NCBI GenBank assembly: GCA_003354055.1
Contig: PIVQ01000011.1
Coordinates: 1 to 39,029, forward strand
Reading direction: 5' to 3'
Source: Desulfobacteraceae bacterium
GTDB taxonomy: Bacteria; Desulfobacterota; Desulfobacteria; Desulfobacterales; Desulfobacteraceae
Length of the DNA: 39,029 bases
The position numbers were made by a program, and so were the translations under genes. Shown here in pieces: positions 18,224 through 27,389 of the stretch (within the stretch, counting starts at the first letter, position 1; every line of letters begins with the position of its first letter). A model generated the notes under the pieces. That model saw nothing but the letters and a program-made list of their open reading frames with translations, searched no databases and was not told the origin of the DNA.

Positions 18224-21200
18224 TTAACAGGACAGGGCATTGTGAATGGCATATGCCAGGTCAGATCTTAAAATCGGTTTTGTAAGCAATTGTCCAATAC
18301 CTATTTCCCTGGCCTGATTTTCATTGATCAGCTCGCTGAAACCGGTACACAGAATTACCGGAATATCAGGGCAGATCAAGTGGATCTGTTTGGTCAACTC
18401 CACGCCGGTCATCTCCGGCATGGTTAAATCCGTAATTAGCAAATCAAACTGCGCTGTTTTTCCCTGAAAGGCAAGTAAGGCATTCTTAGCTTTGTCAAAG
18501 CATATCACCTTATAGCCCAGTTTTTCAAGCATGAATTGCGTCATTTCCAGGATCGGCAGATCATCATCCACCAGGCAAATCCGCGCATTTCCTGTTGGAA
18601 GTTTCTTTTCTCCTTTGTGCCGGGTAACATCTGCAGAATTGTCCACACTTGGAAAATAGACATGGAAGGTTGTTCCTTTTTGGGGTTCACTGTAGGCCTT
18701 GATATACCCGCCGCTGGTTTTAACAATCCCGTGTACGACGGATAACCCCAAGCCGGTACCCTGGCCTTTTGACTTTGTTGTAAAATAGGGGTCAAATATC
18801 TTCTCCAGGGTTGATGCCGTCATGCCGCTCCCTGTGTCTGAGATTTCCATTTTCAAATAGCCGCCGATTTTAAACCCCATCTGCCTGTGGAAATCGTCAC
18901 CTTCCATCACATCCATATGGGTTAGATTGATGGACAAGGTTCCCCCGTCCTCCTGCATGGCATGAAATGCATTGGTGCATAGATTCATGACAACCTGGTG
19001 GATCTGGGTCGGATCCGCAATGATGCAGGGGCCTTCAGCCGGGATATTCTGTTTTATGTCAATGGTTGACGGAATGGATGCCCGTAACAGTTTTAGTGCC
19101 TCTTTTACAATCAGGTGCGGCTGGACCGGCCCGATTTCCGTTTCTGTCTGCCGGCTGAATAAGAGGATCTGGTTCACCAGATCCTTTGCGCGGCCAACCG
19201 CAGACAGAACCTGCTCCTGCATCTTATAGGCGGTTTTTTCGTTTTTCAAATAATCCTTAACCAGTTCGCCATATCCCAGGATTGCAGACAAAATATTGTT
19301 GAAGTCATGGGCAATGCCGCCGGCCAGGGTGCCGATGGCTTCCATTTTCTGGACCTGCCTAAGCTGGGTTTCCAGTGACTTGATTTCCGTTATATCATAT
19401 AAGGTGACCAACACTTCTTTTGGGGACTGGGTACTCACCAAGTTTGTTGAGACCAAAAAAACCTGATCCCTTGTTTTACCATCTGTTTCCTTTTTAAGCC
19501 GAACCTCAACTTTATTAAAATTCTTATTTGTTTCAAAGGTTTTCTCCACGGCCTTGTGTATCTCACAGGTCAGGCATACGTTTGAACGATTTTCAGCATA
19601 TTGGGACGCCAGAACGCAATTGAAGATTTCGCATATCAAAAGTCCTTTCAAACGATCCAGGGACCTGCCTGATGAGGTTAACCCGACCTGGTTGATTTTT
19701 AAAATTTCCCTGTCTTCATTGAGCAGCAGCATCACGGCAGGGGCATTGTCAAAAATAACCTGAAGACGCGCTTCATTTCCCCTTAATGCCTTTTCGGCCT
19801 GTTTGAGTTCACTGATATCTAAAATAGTGCCGATCAACCCGCTGACAGCTCCCTGGGTATCTGCAAACACCGCCTTGTGGACAATGTAATCCTTGACATC
19901 GTTATTGTCCTGCCTGATCTGATATTCAAACCGCTGTTCTTTCCCGCTCTCCAGAAGTTCCACATCTTTTTCATGTGAGAAATTCGCCACGTCGGACGGC
20001 TGAACATCAAAAACAGTTTTGCCGACTATTTTGTCGGCCGCCAATCCGTAGAACTCTTCGGAAGCCCTATTGATACCAAGATACCGACCTTCTACGTCTT
20101 TGTAATACACCGGCGTCGGTATGGCATCAAGCAGGTTGTGTAAAAATATTTCGTTCTGCTTAATCGTGGCTGTCTGCCGATCGACCTCTGATTTTAACCT
20201 GCGGTTCCAAAACAGGAACAGGCAGACCACTGCCAGGGCGCCGCCTGATATTTTCCAAAGCAAGGTGTAGTCGAAATCGCGTTCGCGGGAAACGGAAATC
20301 CATTTGCGGTAAATCCGCGTTCTTTCTTCAGTACCAATACTGTCCAGGGCCTTTTGAAGAATATCTGAAAACACTGGCCAGTCACTGCGGCTTGCCATGG
20401 CAAGTTCATATTTTAAAGGCGTCTCTCCCACCACCTTTATCATGCTTTCCCCATGTTCCATTATATAATAACTTGTATTAATGGGGCTGCCGATAAATGC
20501 CACCACCTCCTTGTCCAGCATGGAAATGGCCTTATCTATATCCGGAGCAGTCACAAGGTGAATCCCGGGGTACTCCTGGGCTATGGTCTCATGGATGGCA
20601 TCGCTCTCTATGACAACCACTTTTTTATCATTAAGTTCCTCAAGGCCGCCCACATACGGCATATCCGGCCGGCTGAAAATGACGATGGACGAGGTCAGAT
20701 AAGGGGAGGTAAAAGAAAGAAATTTCTCTCGTTCCGGTGTTTGCGCGGCACAGGACAGCATATCTATTTTTCCTGCCTTGGCATCTTCCATCAGTTTATG
20801 CCAGGGCTTGGCCGATACAATTTGAAAATGAATCCCAAGCCTTTTTTCAACGATACGAAGGTAATCTATTGCAATCCCCTGGGCCTTCCCGTCTTTTGTC
20901 GCAAACTCCATGGGAGCCCATGAGGGATCACTTCCCACCCGGATGACAGGATGCGTCTTCAACCATTGCTTTTCCCCGGCCGATAAGACCAGTTCCTCTT
21001 GAAGCGGCGTAAGGTCAACTTTTACCCACTTATTGAAGATGGAACGAAGCTGGCTTTTGGGTATCGTTACCATTGTTTTATTGAGGATGGTGACAAATTC
21101 CGGCCAATCCTTTCGAATGCCTATCCGAACGGCGGTCTTTGTTTCTGGTGTCAGCCCGGTGACGATAAGATCTGAAATAAACAATTTGTCCATGAACCAG

Positions 21201-22615
21201 CTCAGGACGGGCAAAGGTCCGACAACGGCTTCCACTTCGCCGGTTACAAGTGCATTAAGAACCTCTTCATAATTGGCATACTGGGTGTATAACCTAATCT
21301 GCGGGTGATTGTTCCTGATAAACTCCTCTCCCAAAGATTTTTTTATGGTGGCCACCCGCATATTTGCAAGACCTTGGTAGGACGACACCGGCGGGGAGGA
21401 TCTACGCATGACAATGGCGTAATTGTTTTCCGCATACGGAATTGAAAAATGAATATACTCCGCCCGCAGCTCATTTTTATAGATGCCGGTAATACCATCA
21501 AGTTTTTTGTGCCTGACATCATTCAGAAGGTTTTTCCATTCATCAGAAACAAATCGGAATTCCATGCCAAGCTTTTTTCCGATCAGTTTGAGATAGTCCT
21601 GTGAGATGCCGATGGGGGTGCCCTGGTCGTCCAGAAATTCAAACGGGGGAAACAGACCGCCTCCGAACGTAATCACGGGATGGGCTTTTAGCCACTGCTT
21701 TTCATCCTCCGTCAAGAAAACCTGTGTTTCCTGAAACGGGTCAGGCCTGGGCTTGAGATCCAGCTTGACCCATTTATGAGCAATAGTGCGAAATTGTTCG
21801 GCAGTGACCGACCCCATTGCCTTATTCAAGATGGAAATAAATTGCGGCCAATCCTTTCGAATCCCTATACGAACAATTTTTTTTGTTTCCGCCGGCAGCC
21901 CTGTGACCGTGAGGTTGGATACAAACATTTTATCCATGAACCAGCTCAGGACGGGCAACGGTCCCACTGCTGCATCCACATCCCCTGATAAAAGCGCTTT
22001 AAGCACTTCTTTATAGTCGGCATAGGTCTGCAACTTGATTTTCGGATAGTTTTTCCTGAGAACCCCCTGTCCATAAGAGCCTTTAACAGCTGCTATCTTT
22101 TTGTTTATAAGGCCATGGTAGGAGGATACCGGTGGTGATGACTTGCGCATCACAATGGCATAATCATTATCCGCATAGGGAACCGTGAAATTCAGAAAGC
22201 TTAACCGCTTCTCATTCTTATAAATCGCTGTGATTCCGTCGATCTCCTTGTTTCTGGCCTGATCCTGAATTTTTTTCCAGTCCTCGGTCACAAATCGGAA
22301 TTCCATACCAAGAATTTTTCCGATCCTCTTAAGATAGTCCAAAGAGATACCAATGGGAGAATCAGCTTTGCCTTGAAAATGAAATGGAGGAAGCAGCCCG
22401 CCGCCAAATGTGATCACCGGATGTGCCCGGATCCACGTTACCTCGTCATGGGTTAATCCCAGATTTTGCGCAACCCGTGCGGCTGAAGTTGAGTCTTCAG
22501 ATACAAGGTTTGCCTTTTCTATAGTTGATGCATGCGTTCGGTGTAAACCCACCAAACTCAAACAAATTAGAGCGAAAGCAACTATTAACCCCTTATGGTA
22601 AGCCTGAAACCTCAT
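18224..22615 (-). CDS. Triple-SBP3 hybrid sensor kinase with duplicated first binding domain
   Basis: A 1463-aa hybrid kinase. Signal/anchor (about 10-30), three periplasmic SBP3 domains (about 57-285, 300-533, 543-775), membrane helix (about 782-805), PAS (822-938), cysteine-containing PAS-like domain (945-1075), HisKA with GGIAHDFNNILSAILGYGE (H1103), HATPase with GTGLGLSVVHGI, and a C-terminal receiver with D1396 in LLITDLTMPEMTG. SBP3 domains 1 and 2 are near copies: they share HPVITFGGGL, GMEFRFV, YAIVMR, SSPPVSSY, AVVGPLPVLSWFMDK (AAVG in copy 1) and VRIGIRKDWP. Domain 3 is of another subtype (GSDPSWAPMEF). It lies directly upstream of the NtrC-type regulator on the same strand, a classical kinase-regulator pair. 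I could not find the shared promoter facing this gene. Confidence 0.93.
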   Translation of the reverse strand: MRFQAYHKGLIVAFALICLSLVGLHRTHASTIEKANLVSEDSTSAARVAQNLGLTHDEVTWIRAHPVITFGGGLLPPFHFQGKADSPIGISLDYLKRIGKILGMEFRFVTEDWKKIQDQARNKEIDGITAIYKNEKRLSFLNFTVPYADNDYAIVMRKSSPPVSSYHGLINKKIAAVKGSYGQGVLRKNYPKIKLQTYADYKEVLKALLSGDVDAAVGPLPVLSWFMDKMFVSNLTVTGLPAETKKIVRIGIRKDWPQFISILNKAMGSVTAEQFRTIAHKWVKLDLKPRPDPFQETQVFLTEDEKQWLKAHPVITFGGGLFPPFEFLDDQGTPIGISQDYLKLIGKKLGMEFRFVSDEWKNLLNDVRHKKLDGITGIYKNELRAEYIHFSIPYAENNYAIVMRRSSPPVSSYQGLANMRVATIKKSLGEEFIRNNHPQIRLYTQYANYEEVLNALVTGEVEAVVGPLPVLSWFMDKLFISDLIVTGLTPETKTAVRIGIRKDWPEFVTILNKTMVTIPKSQLRSIFNKWVKVDLTPLQEELVLSAGEKQWLKTHPVIRVGSDPSWAPMEFATKDGKAQGIAIDYLRIVEKRLGIHFQIVSAKPWHKLMEDAKAGKIDMLSCAAQTPEREKFLSFTSPYLTSSIVIFSRPDMPYVGGLEELNDKKVVVIESDAIHETIAQEYPGIHLVTAPDIDKAISMLDKEVVAFIGSPINTSYYIMEHGESMIKVVGETPLKYELAMASRSDWPVFSDILQKALDSIGTEERTRIYRKWISVSRERDFDYTLLWKISGGALAVVCLFLFWNRRLKSEVDRQTATIKQNEIFLHNLLDAIPTPVYYKDVEGRYLGINRASEEFYGLAADKIVGKTVFDVQPSDVANFSHEKDVELLESGKEQRFEYQIRQDNNDVKDYIVHKAVFADTQGAVSGLIGTILDISELKQAEKALRGNEARLQVIFDNAPAVMLLLNEDREILKINQVGLTSSGRSLDRLKGLLICEIFNCVLASQYAENRSNVCLTCEIHKAVEKTFETNKNFNKVEVRLKKETDGKTRDQVFLVSTNLVSTQSPKEVLVTLYDITEIKSLETQLRQVQKMEAIGTLAGGIAHDFNNILSAILGYGELVKDYLKNEKTAYKMQEQVLSAVGRAKDLVNQILLFSRQTETEIGPVQPHLIVKEALKLLRASIPSTIDIKQNIPAEGPCIIADPTQIHQVVMNLCTNAFHAMQEDGGTLSINLTHMDVMEGDDFHRQMGFKIGGYLKMEISDTGSGMTASTLEKIFDPYFTTKSKGQGTGLGLSVVHGIVKTSGGYIKAYSEPQKGTTFHVYFPSVDNSADVTRHKGEKKLPTGNARICLVDDDLPILEMTQFMLEKLGYKVICFDKAKNALLAFQGKTAQFDLLITDLTMPEMTGVELTKQIHLICPDIPVILCTGFSELINENQAREIGIGQLLTKPILRSDLAYAIHNALSC

Positions 22616-22823
22616 TGTTTTTCGGCAGCTCCTTATTGCTATGGTTCAAGCCATAAAGATCGTCTTGAAGATAAATTGAATATACAGGGGAGTGTATCAA
22701 ATAATCCCACAGGAATCACATTTTTTTATCCTAAAAGGCAAAAAAGTACATATATCTTGTAATAGCTCTCACAAACCCATTTTCAATCATGCTTTCCTAA
22801 AAAATTTCTGATTTGTTCAGAAC

Positions 22824-22843
22824 TTCTTAAAGTTGTTTAAGAA
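22824..22843. promoter_or_regulatory. Enhancer-like palindrome 4 (perfect)
   Basis: TTCTTAAA-GTTG-TTTAAGAA, all 8 pairs complementary: the reference copy of the motif. It ends 81 bp before the promoter at 22925-22940. A second short palindrome adjoins on the left (22806-22822). Confidence 0.7.
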
Positions 22844-22924
22844 TTGCGGCGGAATACTCATTGGTACGAAACCGCAAACCTCACAACACCCTGTTATTAC
22901 AGCCCAGTCACAATCGCTTTCTTC

Positions 22925-22940
22925 TGGCATGTTTTTTGAG
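22925..22940 (+). promoter_or_regulatory. Sigma-54-like promoter for the Cache/SBP3/MCP operon
   Basis: TGGCATGTTTTTTGAG: TGGCATG at -24, a ten-base gap from GG to GA, TTGAG at -12. It is 67 bases before the start at 23008. Confidence 0.65.
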
Positions 22941-23007
22941 AGGTACTATTTGAAACGTTATGCTTAAGACTTGGAAAATCGTACTTAAAACAAAAGAAGG
23001 AGGCCCA

Positions 23008-23547
23008 ATGAAACCACTCTCACACAAGACGGGTTGTCGTATTTTTCTATCTATCTTTACTTTGACCTTTTTTTCAGCGGTCCTGGCAAATGCCCAGTCG
23101 GAAAGGCCCTGGCTTACGAATGAGGGAAAAGTGACCCCGACAGAAGTATATAATATGGTTGTCCAGGGGGCAAATGTCCTGGAGACTCTGGGGGAAGACG
23201 GGCTACAGGCATTTAATGATCCCCATGGAGAGTTTGTTTTGAAAAATGCCTGGACGATTGTAACCGATTGCTCAACCGACAAAATCGTTGCACACCCTAT
23301 TCCACAGCTTATTGGCCTGGATTCAACCCTGTTAAAGGATCATAAAACAGGAAAACTGATACTCAGTGAATTCTGTGAGAACGTCAACCCCAAAGGGCTG
23401 TGGACGGAATATTGGTGGACCCACCCGAAAACCAAAATAATCGGCAGAATACTCGCCTTTGGTATCCCCGTAGAAGGAACATCCTATCAGGTTATTGCAA
23501 CCTTCCGGAACGAGGATATTAAAATTGAGGATTTACGAGTTGAATAA
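23008..23547 (+). CDS. Secreted single-Cache domain protein (copy 2)
   Basis: A 179-aa protein starting MKPLSHKTGCRIF at 23008, chosen over the in-frame ATG at 22960 because AAGGAGG sits just before 23008 and a signal peptide follows at once (IFLSIFTLTFFSAVLANAQS). The mature part is one Cache-like domain with TPTEVYNMVVQGANVLETLG, FNDPHGEFVLKN, VTDCSTDKIVAHPIPQLIGL, DHKTGKLILSEFCENVNPKG, WTEYWWTHPKT and VPVEGTSYQV. It is the first gene of an apparent operon (41 bases to the next Cache gene, then SBP3, then MCP) and is driven by the shared-type promoter. Periplasmic ligand binding is inferred; no catalytic motif is seen. Confidence 0.8.
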   Translation: MKPLSHKTGCRIFLSIFTLTFFSAVLANAQSERPWLTNEGKVTPTEVYNMVVQGANVLETLGEDGLQAFNDPHGEFVLKNAWTIVTDCSTDKIVAHPIPQLIGLDSTLLKDHKTGKLILSEFCENVNPKGLWTEYWWTHPKTKIIGRILAFGIPVEGTSYQVIATFRNEDIKIEDLRVE

Positions 23548-23588
23548 ACCTGTAGACGAATCGCAGAATACGCAAAAAGGAGGAAAAA

Positions 23589-24101
23589 ATGGTAAAAAGG
23601 ATTCTGACTGCAAGCCTTATGTTCACCCTCTTGATAACCGGATCAGCCTTTGCCGGAGCCACGGCAACGACAGCGGAAGTCTATGAAAAAGTGCTTCAGG
23701 CCGCAGAAGTCGTATCATCATTGGGAGAAGAGGCCTTTCCTGCTTTTAACGATCCCAAAGGCGAGTTTACCTGGAAAGAAAACTTTGTGCTGGTAATGGA
23801 TTGCAAAGAGGGCAAAATTGTGGCCCATCCCTCTCCAAAACTTATCGGCCTGAACGCAGCTGCTGTTAAGGACAAGAAAACGGGGAGACTGATCCTTAAA
23901 GAAGCCTGCGAAAATGTGAATCCCAACGGCAATTGGATGGAATACTGGTGGACCAGAGCCGGGGCCGGCGGGGCCGCCTCCGAGAAACTCTACCGTAAGG
24001 TTATTTTTATACTGCCGGTTGAAGGCACCCCTTACCAGGTTGGTGCATCCATGTTTAGCGACGATGCTTCGCTGGTTGAGTTGAACGGTTCTCTGAAATA
24101 A
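23589..24101 (+). CDS. Secreted single-Cache domain protein (copy 3)
   Basis: A 170-aa protein with signal peptide (ILTASLMFTLLITGSAFAGA) and the same domain as copy 2: TTAEVYEKVLQAAEVVSSLG, FNDPKGEFTWKEN, VMDCKEGKIVAHPSPKLIGL, KDKKTGRLILKEACENVNPN, WMEYWWTRAGAGG, LPVEGTPYQVGASMFSDDAS. Start ATG 23589 follows AAAGGAGG. It differs from copy 2 by an insertion between EYWW and the VEGTPYQV strand. The truncated copy at 27088-27282 is almost identical to the last third of this gene, so that copy is a recent duplicate. Confidence 0.8.
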   Translation: MVKRILTASLMFTLLITGSAFAGATATTAEVYEKVLQAAEVVSSLGEEAFPAFNDPKGEFTWKENFVLVMDCKEGKIVAHPSPKLIGLNAAAVKDKKTGRLILKEACENVNPNGNWMEYWWTRAGAGGAASEKLYRKVIFILPVEGTPYQVGASMFSDDASLVELNGSLK

Positions 24102-24175
24102 AGCAATGATGGAAAATAAAAGCCCTGAACAAAACGATCCGTTAGCCCTCCTTTTTGGGACCGTCGGAATAAAGG

Positions 24176-24191
24176 TGGCCACAAAAATGCA
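24176..24191 (+). promoter_or_regulatory. Possible canonical sigma-54 promoter before the 24222 SBP3 gene
   Basis: TGGCCACAAAAATGCA has GG, ten bases, GC, and lies 30 bases before the SBP3 start. No palindrome of the shared type lies upstream, so it may be chance. Confidence 0.25.
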
Positions 24192-24221
24192 AACAATAAT
24201 TCTATAAAAGGAGATTTTAAA

Positions 24222-25007
24222 ATGAAGAAATTAGTTTTAATCATGATTATTTCCCTTTGTTTTTCAACCAATGCATTTGCAGGGAAAACAATCCGCATCA
24301 CGAATGGTGAATGGGAACCTTATCTGTCGGAATATATTCCGCATTATGGATTGTACTCTCACATTGTTTCAGAGGCATTTAAATTAGAAGGTATAACGGT
24401 TAAGTGGGGTTTTTATTCCTGGGTTCGTGCATTAAAAATTACTGAATCGGGAAAGGATTGGGATGCTTCTGCTGTGTGGTGGCCATCCGAGGAAAATAAG
24501 AAAAAATTTTATATTAGCGAACCTGTGGGAACAACATCCTATGTATTCTTCCATCTTAAAAGTAAAAACTTCGATTGGAATTCAATGGCGGACTTAAAAG
24601 GGCTGAAAGTCGGGGGCACCAAAGAGTATGATTATGGGAAAGAATTTTCCGATGCTGCGAAAAATAAAACTTTCAAGTTGGAGCTTGTGTTAAGCGATGA
24701 TTTAAGTTTTAAAAAACTGCTCCACGGCAGAATCGATGTTTTCCCCAATGATCCGGTAGTTGGCATGGCTCAAATCAGAAATCTTTTTCCTGCTGATCAG
24801 GCAGATCTTATTACCTCTCATAAAAAGAGGTTTATGGAAAGTCCTTTAAGCCTGATAATTTCAAAAAACTGTAAAGATGGAGCGTTCTTTCTGGAGAAAT
24901 TCAACGCCGGTCTGAAAAAGCTGCAGGACAGCGGTAGAGTTAAGCAGATGTACAAAGATGCGGATGCAGGCAAGTATAAAAAGTTAGATACCAAATGGAG
25001 TGAATAG
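24222..25007 (+). CDS. Free periplasmic solute-binding protein, family 3
   Basis: A 261-aa protein with signal peptide (LVLIMIISLCFSTNAFA, cleavage near residue 20) and one SBP3 domain: ITNGEWEPYLSEYIPHYGLY, IVSEAFKLEGITVKWGF, WVRALKITESGKDWDASAVW, MADLKGLKVGGTKEYDYG, KKLLHGRIDVFPND, and LKKLQDSGRVKQMYKD at the C-terminus. Start ATG follows AAAGGAG. It is third in the Cache-Cache-SBP3-MCP row, 120 bases after the second Cache gene, with no transporter genes nearby. The setting suggests delivery of a bound ligand to a chemoreceptor or kinase, not uptake; this is inference. Confidence 0.88.
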   Translation: MKKLVLIMIISLCFSTNAFAGKTIRITNGEWEPYLSEYIPHYGLYSHIVSEAFKLEGITVKWGFYSWVRALKITESGKDWDASAVWWPSEENKKKFYISEPVGTTSYVFFHLKSKNFDWNSMADLKGLKVGGTKEYDYGKEFSDAAKNKTFKLELVLSDDLSFKKLLHGRIDVFPNDPVVGMAQIRNLFPADQADLITSHKKRFMESPLSLIISKNCKDGAFFLEKFNAGLKKLQDSGRVKQMYKDADAGKYKKLDTKWSE

Positions 25008-25016
25008 GAACTGCGC

Positions 25017-25046
25017 GAAACGCTCCATTCTTCAATGGGGCGTTTC
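25017..25046. terminator. Hairpin after the SBP3 gene
   Basis: GAAACGCTCCATT and AATGGGGCGTTTC pair with one G-T over a 4-base loop. No T-run follows, so it may reduce rather than end readthrough into the MCP at 25119. It has the same GAAACG...CGTTTC base as the hairpin at 16625. Confidence 0.45.
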
Positions 25047-25118
25047 AAACAAGGAATATCACCTTTGGAACATGACGATTAATTCAACTATAAACAATCC
25101 AATCCGAAAGGTTATGTA

Positions 25119-26747
25119 ATGAAACGAGTCACACTTGGTATCTCGGGTAAAACATCCGTCATCAGCGGTATAGTTGTTTTACTTCTTCTGATAGCCAGCG
25201 GTATTGTTTCCATTTCCCTGCAATCCAATCTTGCCGACAAATTAATCATGGGTCATGTCACCAAATTGAACTCAGATATTGAAGCCTATGGGAAAAACCA
25301 GAAAGAAGCTTTGATTCAAAGCACCCAGGTCAATCTTAAAATTCTTGGCGATATTTCAGCATCTCTGATTTATAACTATGATTCTGAAGGGTTAATGCGA
25401 TTGTTAGACTCTTATATGCAGCTTCCCGGAATCAGTGCCATCAAAATTCTGACCAGTAGTGAAAAACCATTTGCCGCAGCCTGGAAAAAGGGGGAGGTGA
25501 AAACCGATGAACAATTTCCTGACGACATCGTGCTAAATGAAAAATTAGTTTTAAAAGCAGATTCCGTATATGGCGATGAGAAAGTCGGTGTTGTCTATAT
25601 CTATTACACGGATCAAATTATAATTGATGAAGTTAAAGTTAAAAAGAAAGAGACTGAAGATCAAATTAAAAATTTCCATGGAATGGCTTCTTTGAGCAAA
25701 AACAAATCCTCAAAAATCCAGATAGGTGTAACCGGTATAATTATATTGATCCTTGTTTTGACAATTATATTTACTCTCCGGTACATAGTTGTTAATCCCA
25801 TGAATTTAATAAGCAAAGGGTTGAAGAATAGTGCCAATACTGTTGATACTGCTGCCAATCAGATTTCAGAGGTGTCCAGAAAAATGGCAGAAAACACATC
25901 GAGCCAGGCCGCATCTGTTGAAGAAACATCATCCTCTCTTGAGGAGATGTCCTCAATGACAAAACTAAATGTTGAAAATGCGGATGAGGCTGACGATCTC
26001 ATGAAAAAAACCAATGTTATGGTGGAGAAGGCCAGTGACTCAATGGAGGCGCTTACCCATTCAATGGAGGATATATCTCATGCCAGCGGAGAAACCTCGA
26101 AAATCATCAAGACCATCGATGAAATCGCTTTCCAGACCAATCTTCTGGCATTGAATGCAGCTGTTGAAGCGGCAAGGGCGGGCGAAGCCGGTGCCGGGTT
26201 TGCAGTTGTGGCCGATGAGGTCAGAAACCTTGCCCTAAGGGCGGCGGAAGCCGCAAGTAATACCACAGCCCTAATCGAAGGTATTGTTAAAAAAATTCAA
26301 AATGGAAATGATGTATTAACAACCACAAAAGACGGATTTTCAAACGTAGCCGAAAACACAAAAAAAGTCGGCACATTTGTCGAAGAGATCTCTTCCGCAT
26401 CCAGGGAGCAGGCATCAGGGATCGAAATGATCAACTCCGCAATTACTGAAATTGAGAAGATGACTCAACAAAATGCGGCGACATCTGAAGAGACTGCCGG
26501 GTCTTCTCAGGAACTGAGCAGTCAAGCCGCCTCCATGTTAGATCTTGTAATAAATCTTGAAAGGATTATTTCCGGTAATAGCAAGGATGAAGATAAAAAC
26601 TTTTCCCCCGGCCAAATTGGAACAATTGATGCAAAATCGTCTAGACAATTAACCTCTCAAGGCCAAATGATCCCTTCACAGACCAAAGAGATTCGGTCGG
26701 ATCAGGTGATCCCATTTGATGATAAAGATGATTTCAAGGACTTTTAA
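25119..26747 (+). CDS. Methyl-accepting chemotaxis protein with small periplasmic sensor
   Basis: A 542-aa chemoreceptor. Membrane helix (about 14-34), a ~160-residue periplasmic region (about 35-198) that looks like a small single-Cache-like module ([32 protein letters not shown]), second membrane helix (about 205-225), short linker, then the MA domain. The hairpin tip is intact ([20 protein letters not shown] followed by [18 protein letters not shown]). The C-terminus ends [12 protein letters not shown] after a flexible linker; I recognise this acidic tail from other Desulfobacterota MCPs, and it could be an adaptation-enzyme docking site in place of the enteric pentapeptide. It is last in the Cache-Cache-SBP3 row, so those secreted proteins are candidate ligand carriers for it. 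Confidence 0.9.
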   Translation: MKRVTLGISGKTSVISGIVVLLLLIASGIVSISLQSNLADKLIMGHVTKLNSDIEAYGKNQKEALIQSTQVNLKILGDISASLIYNYDSEGLMRLLDSYMQLPGISAIKILTSSEKPFAAAWKKGEVKTDEQFPDDIVLNEKLVLKADSVYGDEKVGVVYIYYTDQIIIDEVKVKKKETEDQIKNFHGMASLSKNKSSKIQIGVTGIIILILVLTIIFTLRYIVVNPMNLISKGLKNSANTVDTAANQISEVSRKMAENTSSQAASVEETSSSLEEMSSMTKLNVENADEADDLMKKTNVMVEKASDSMEALTHSMEDISHASGETSKIIKTIDEIAFQTNLLALNAAVEAARAGEAGAGFAVVADEVRNLALRAAEAASNTTALIEGIVKKIQNGNDVLTTTKDGFSNVAENTKKVGTFVEEISSASREQASGIEMINSAITEIEKMTQQNAATSEETAGSSQELSSQAASMLDLVINLERIISGNSKDEDKNFSPGQIGTIDAKSSRQLTSQGQMIPSQTKEIRSDQVIPFDDKDDFKDF

Positions 26748-26830
26748 TTTGTTAAAATATCATTGTTTTCTGGGGCTTAAGCGATAAAAAAGCCGTTAAT
26801 CGATAACTTTAATATGTGGAGGAATGTGTA

Positions 26831-27087
26831 ATGAAAAAATTGAGTATAATGATCCTATCTATTCTTGTATCGGCTCTCTTTATTGCCTCGTCACCTTGTT
26901 TTGCCCAGGATATCGGCGTAGCATGGGTGGGAAAATCCGGCATGGCCAAACACGTTGTGCAGGGATTTGAAACCGCAATAAAAGAACGGGCTCCCCAGGC
27001 CAACATTGAATATCAAAAAGAACTTGCCTATTCCAATAAACCTGAATATTCAGATCCAAGGCTTTCCTCTTTCGGGGTTAGATCGTC
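26831..27087 (+). pseudogene. 5' remnant of an ABC substrate-binding protein gene
   Basis: ATG 26831 after TGGAGGAATG opens a good signal peptide (IMILSILVSALFIASSPCFAQ) followed by DIGVAWVGKSGMAKHVVQGF and ETAIKERAPQANIEYQKELA. This resembles the start of ABC_sub_bind-type lipid/sugar-like binding proteins (usually about 320 residues). After about 60 residues the resemblance stops; the frame ends at 27100, just past the junction with a Cache gene fragment. Expression signals are intact, so a short secreted peptide could still be made. Family assignment is moderate because only the N-terminus survives. Confidence 0.6.
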
Positions 27088-27282
27088 TGCGAAAATATGA
27101 GTCCCAATGGCAATTGGATGGAATACTGGTGGACCAAAGCCGGGGCCGACGGGTCCGAGTCTAAGGCACTCTATCGTAAGGTTATTTTCATACTGCCTGG
27201 TGAAGGAACCCCTTATCAGGTTGGCGCATCCATGTTCAGCGACGATGCGTCACTGGAAGAGTTGAACAGTTCTTTGAAATAA
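27088..27282 (+). pseudogene. 3' remnant of a secreted Cache protein gene (copy 4)
   Basis: From 27088 one frame reads CENMSPNGNWMEYWWTKAGA...YRKVIF...GTPYQVGASMFSDDAS and ends SSLK, nearly identical in protein and DNA to the last third of copy 3 (residues about 108-170). The first two thirds are missing and replaced by the ABC substrate-binding remnant. The 27088 frame differs from the upstream remnant frame, so no fusion protein results. The ATG at 27097 is internal and has no good ribosome site. Order (Cache piece, then SBP3 at 27390) repeats that of 23589-25007, which points to duplication of the whole unit. Confidence 0.85.
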
Positions 27283-27313
27283 CCTAAATATGGCAGACGG
27301 AAGCTGTAAACAA

Positions 27314-27353
27314 AACAGTCCGGCATACATTCTTTTGGAACTGCCGGACTGTT
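27314..27353. terminator. 12-bp inverted repeat between the Cache remnant and SBP3
   Basis: AACAGTCCGGCA and TGCCGGACTGTT are perfect arms around a 16-base loop, ahead of the SBP3 start at 27390. No T-run follows. It is likely a leftover intra-operon hairpin or attenuator of the duplicated Cache-SBP3 unit. Confidence 0.45.
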
Positions 27354-27389
27354 CTGAAGAGGCGGACGATAAATATAGGAAGGGAAAAA

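Larger units (their letters stand above)
22616..23007. other. Divergent control region
   Basis: About 392 bases between the minus-strand kinase and the plus-strand Cache operon. It holds palindrome 4 and its promoter (rightward), plus a second short palindrome TTCTGATTTGTTCAGAA at 22806-22822 (6-bp perfect arms). For the leftward kinase gene I see only a loosely matching GG-N10-GC (22764-22779, minus) at the wrong distance from the palindromes, so its promoter is not identified. Confidence 0.5.

Noticed and set aside
22620..22800. Shared-type promoter facing the 22615 kinase
   Set aside because: Minus-strand search for TGGCAY-N7-TTGA about 82 bp from the 22824 or 22806 palindromes found nothing; the nearest GG/GC pairs have wrong spacing.
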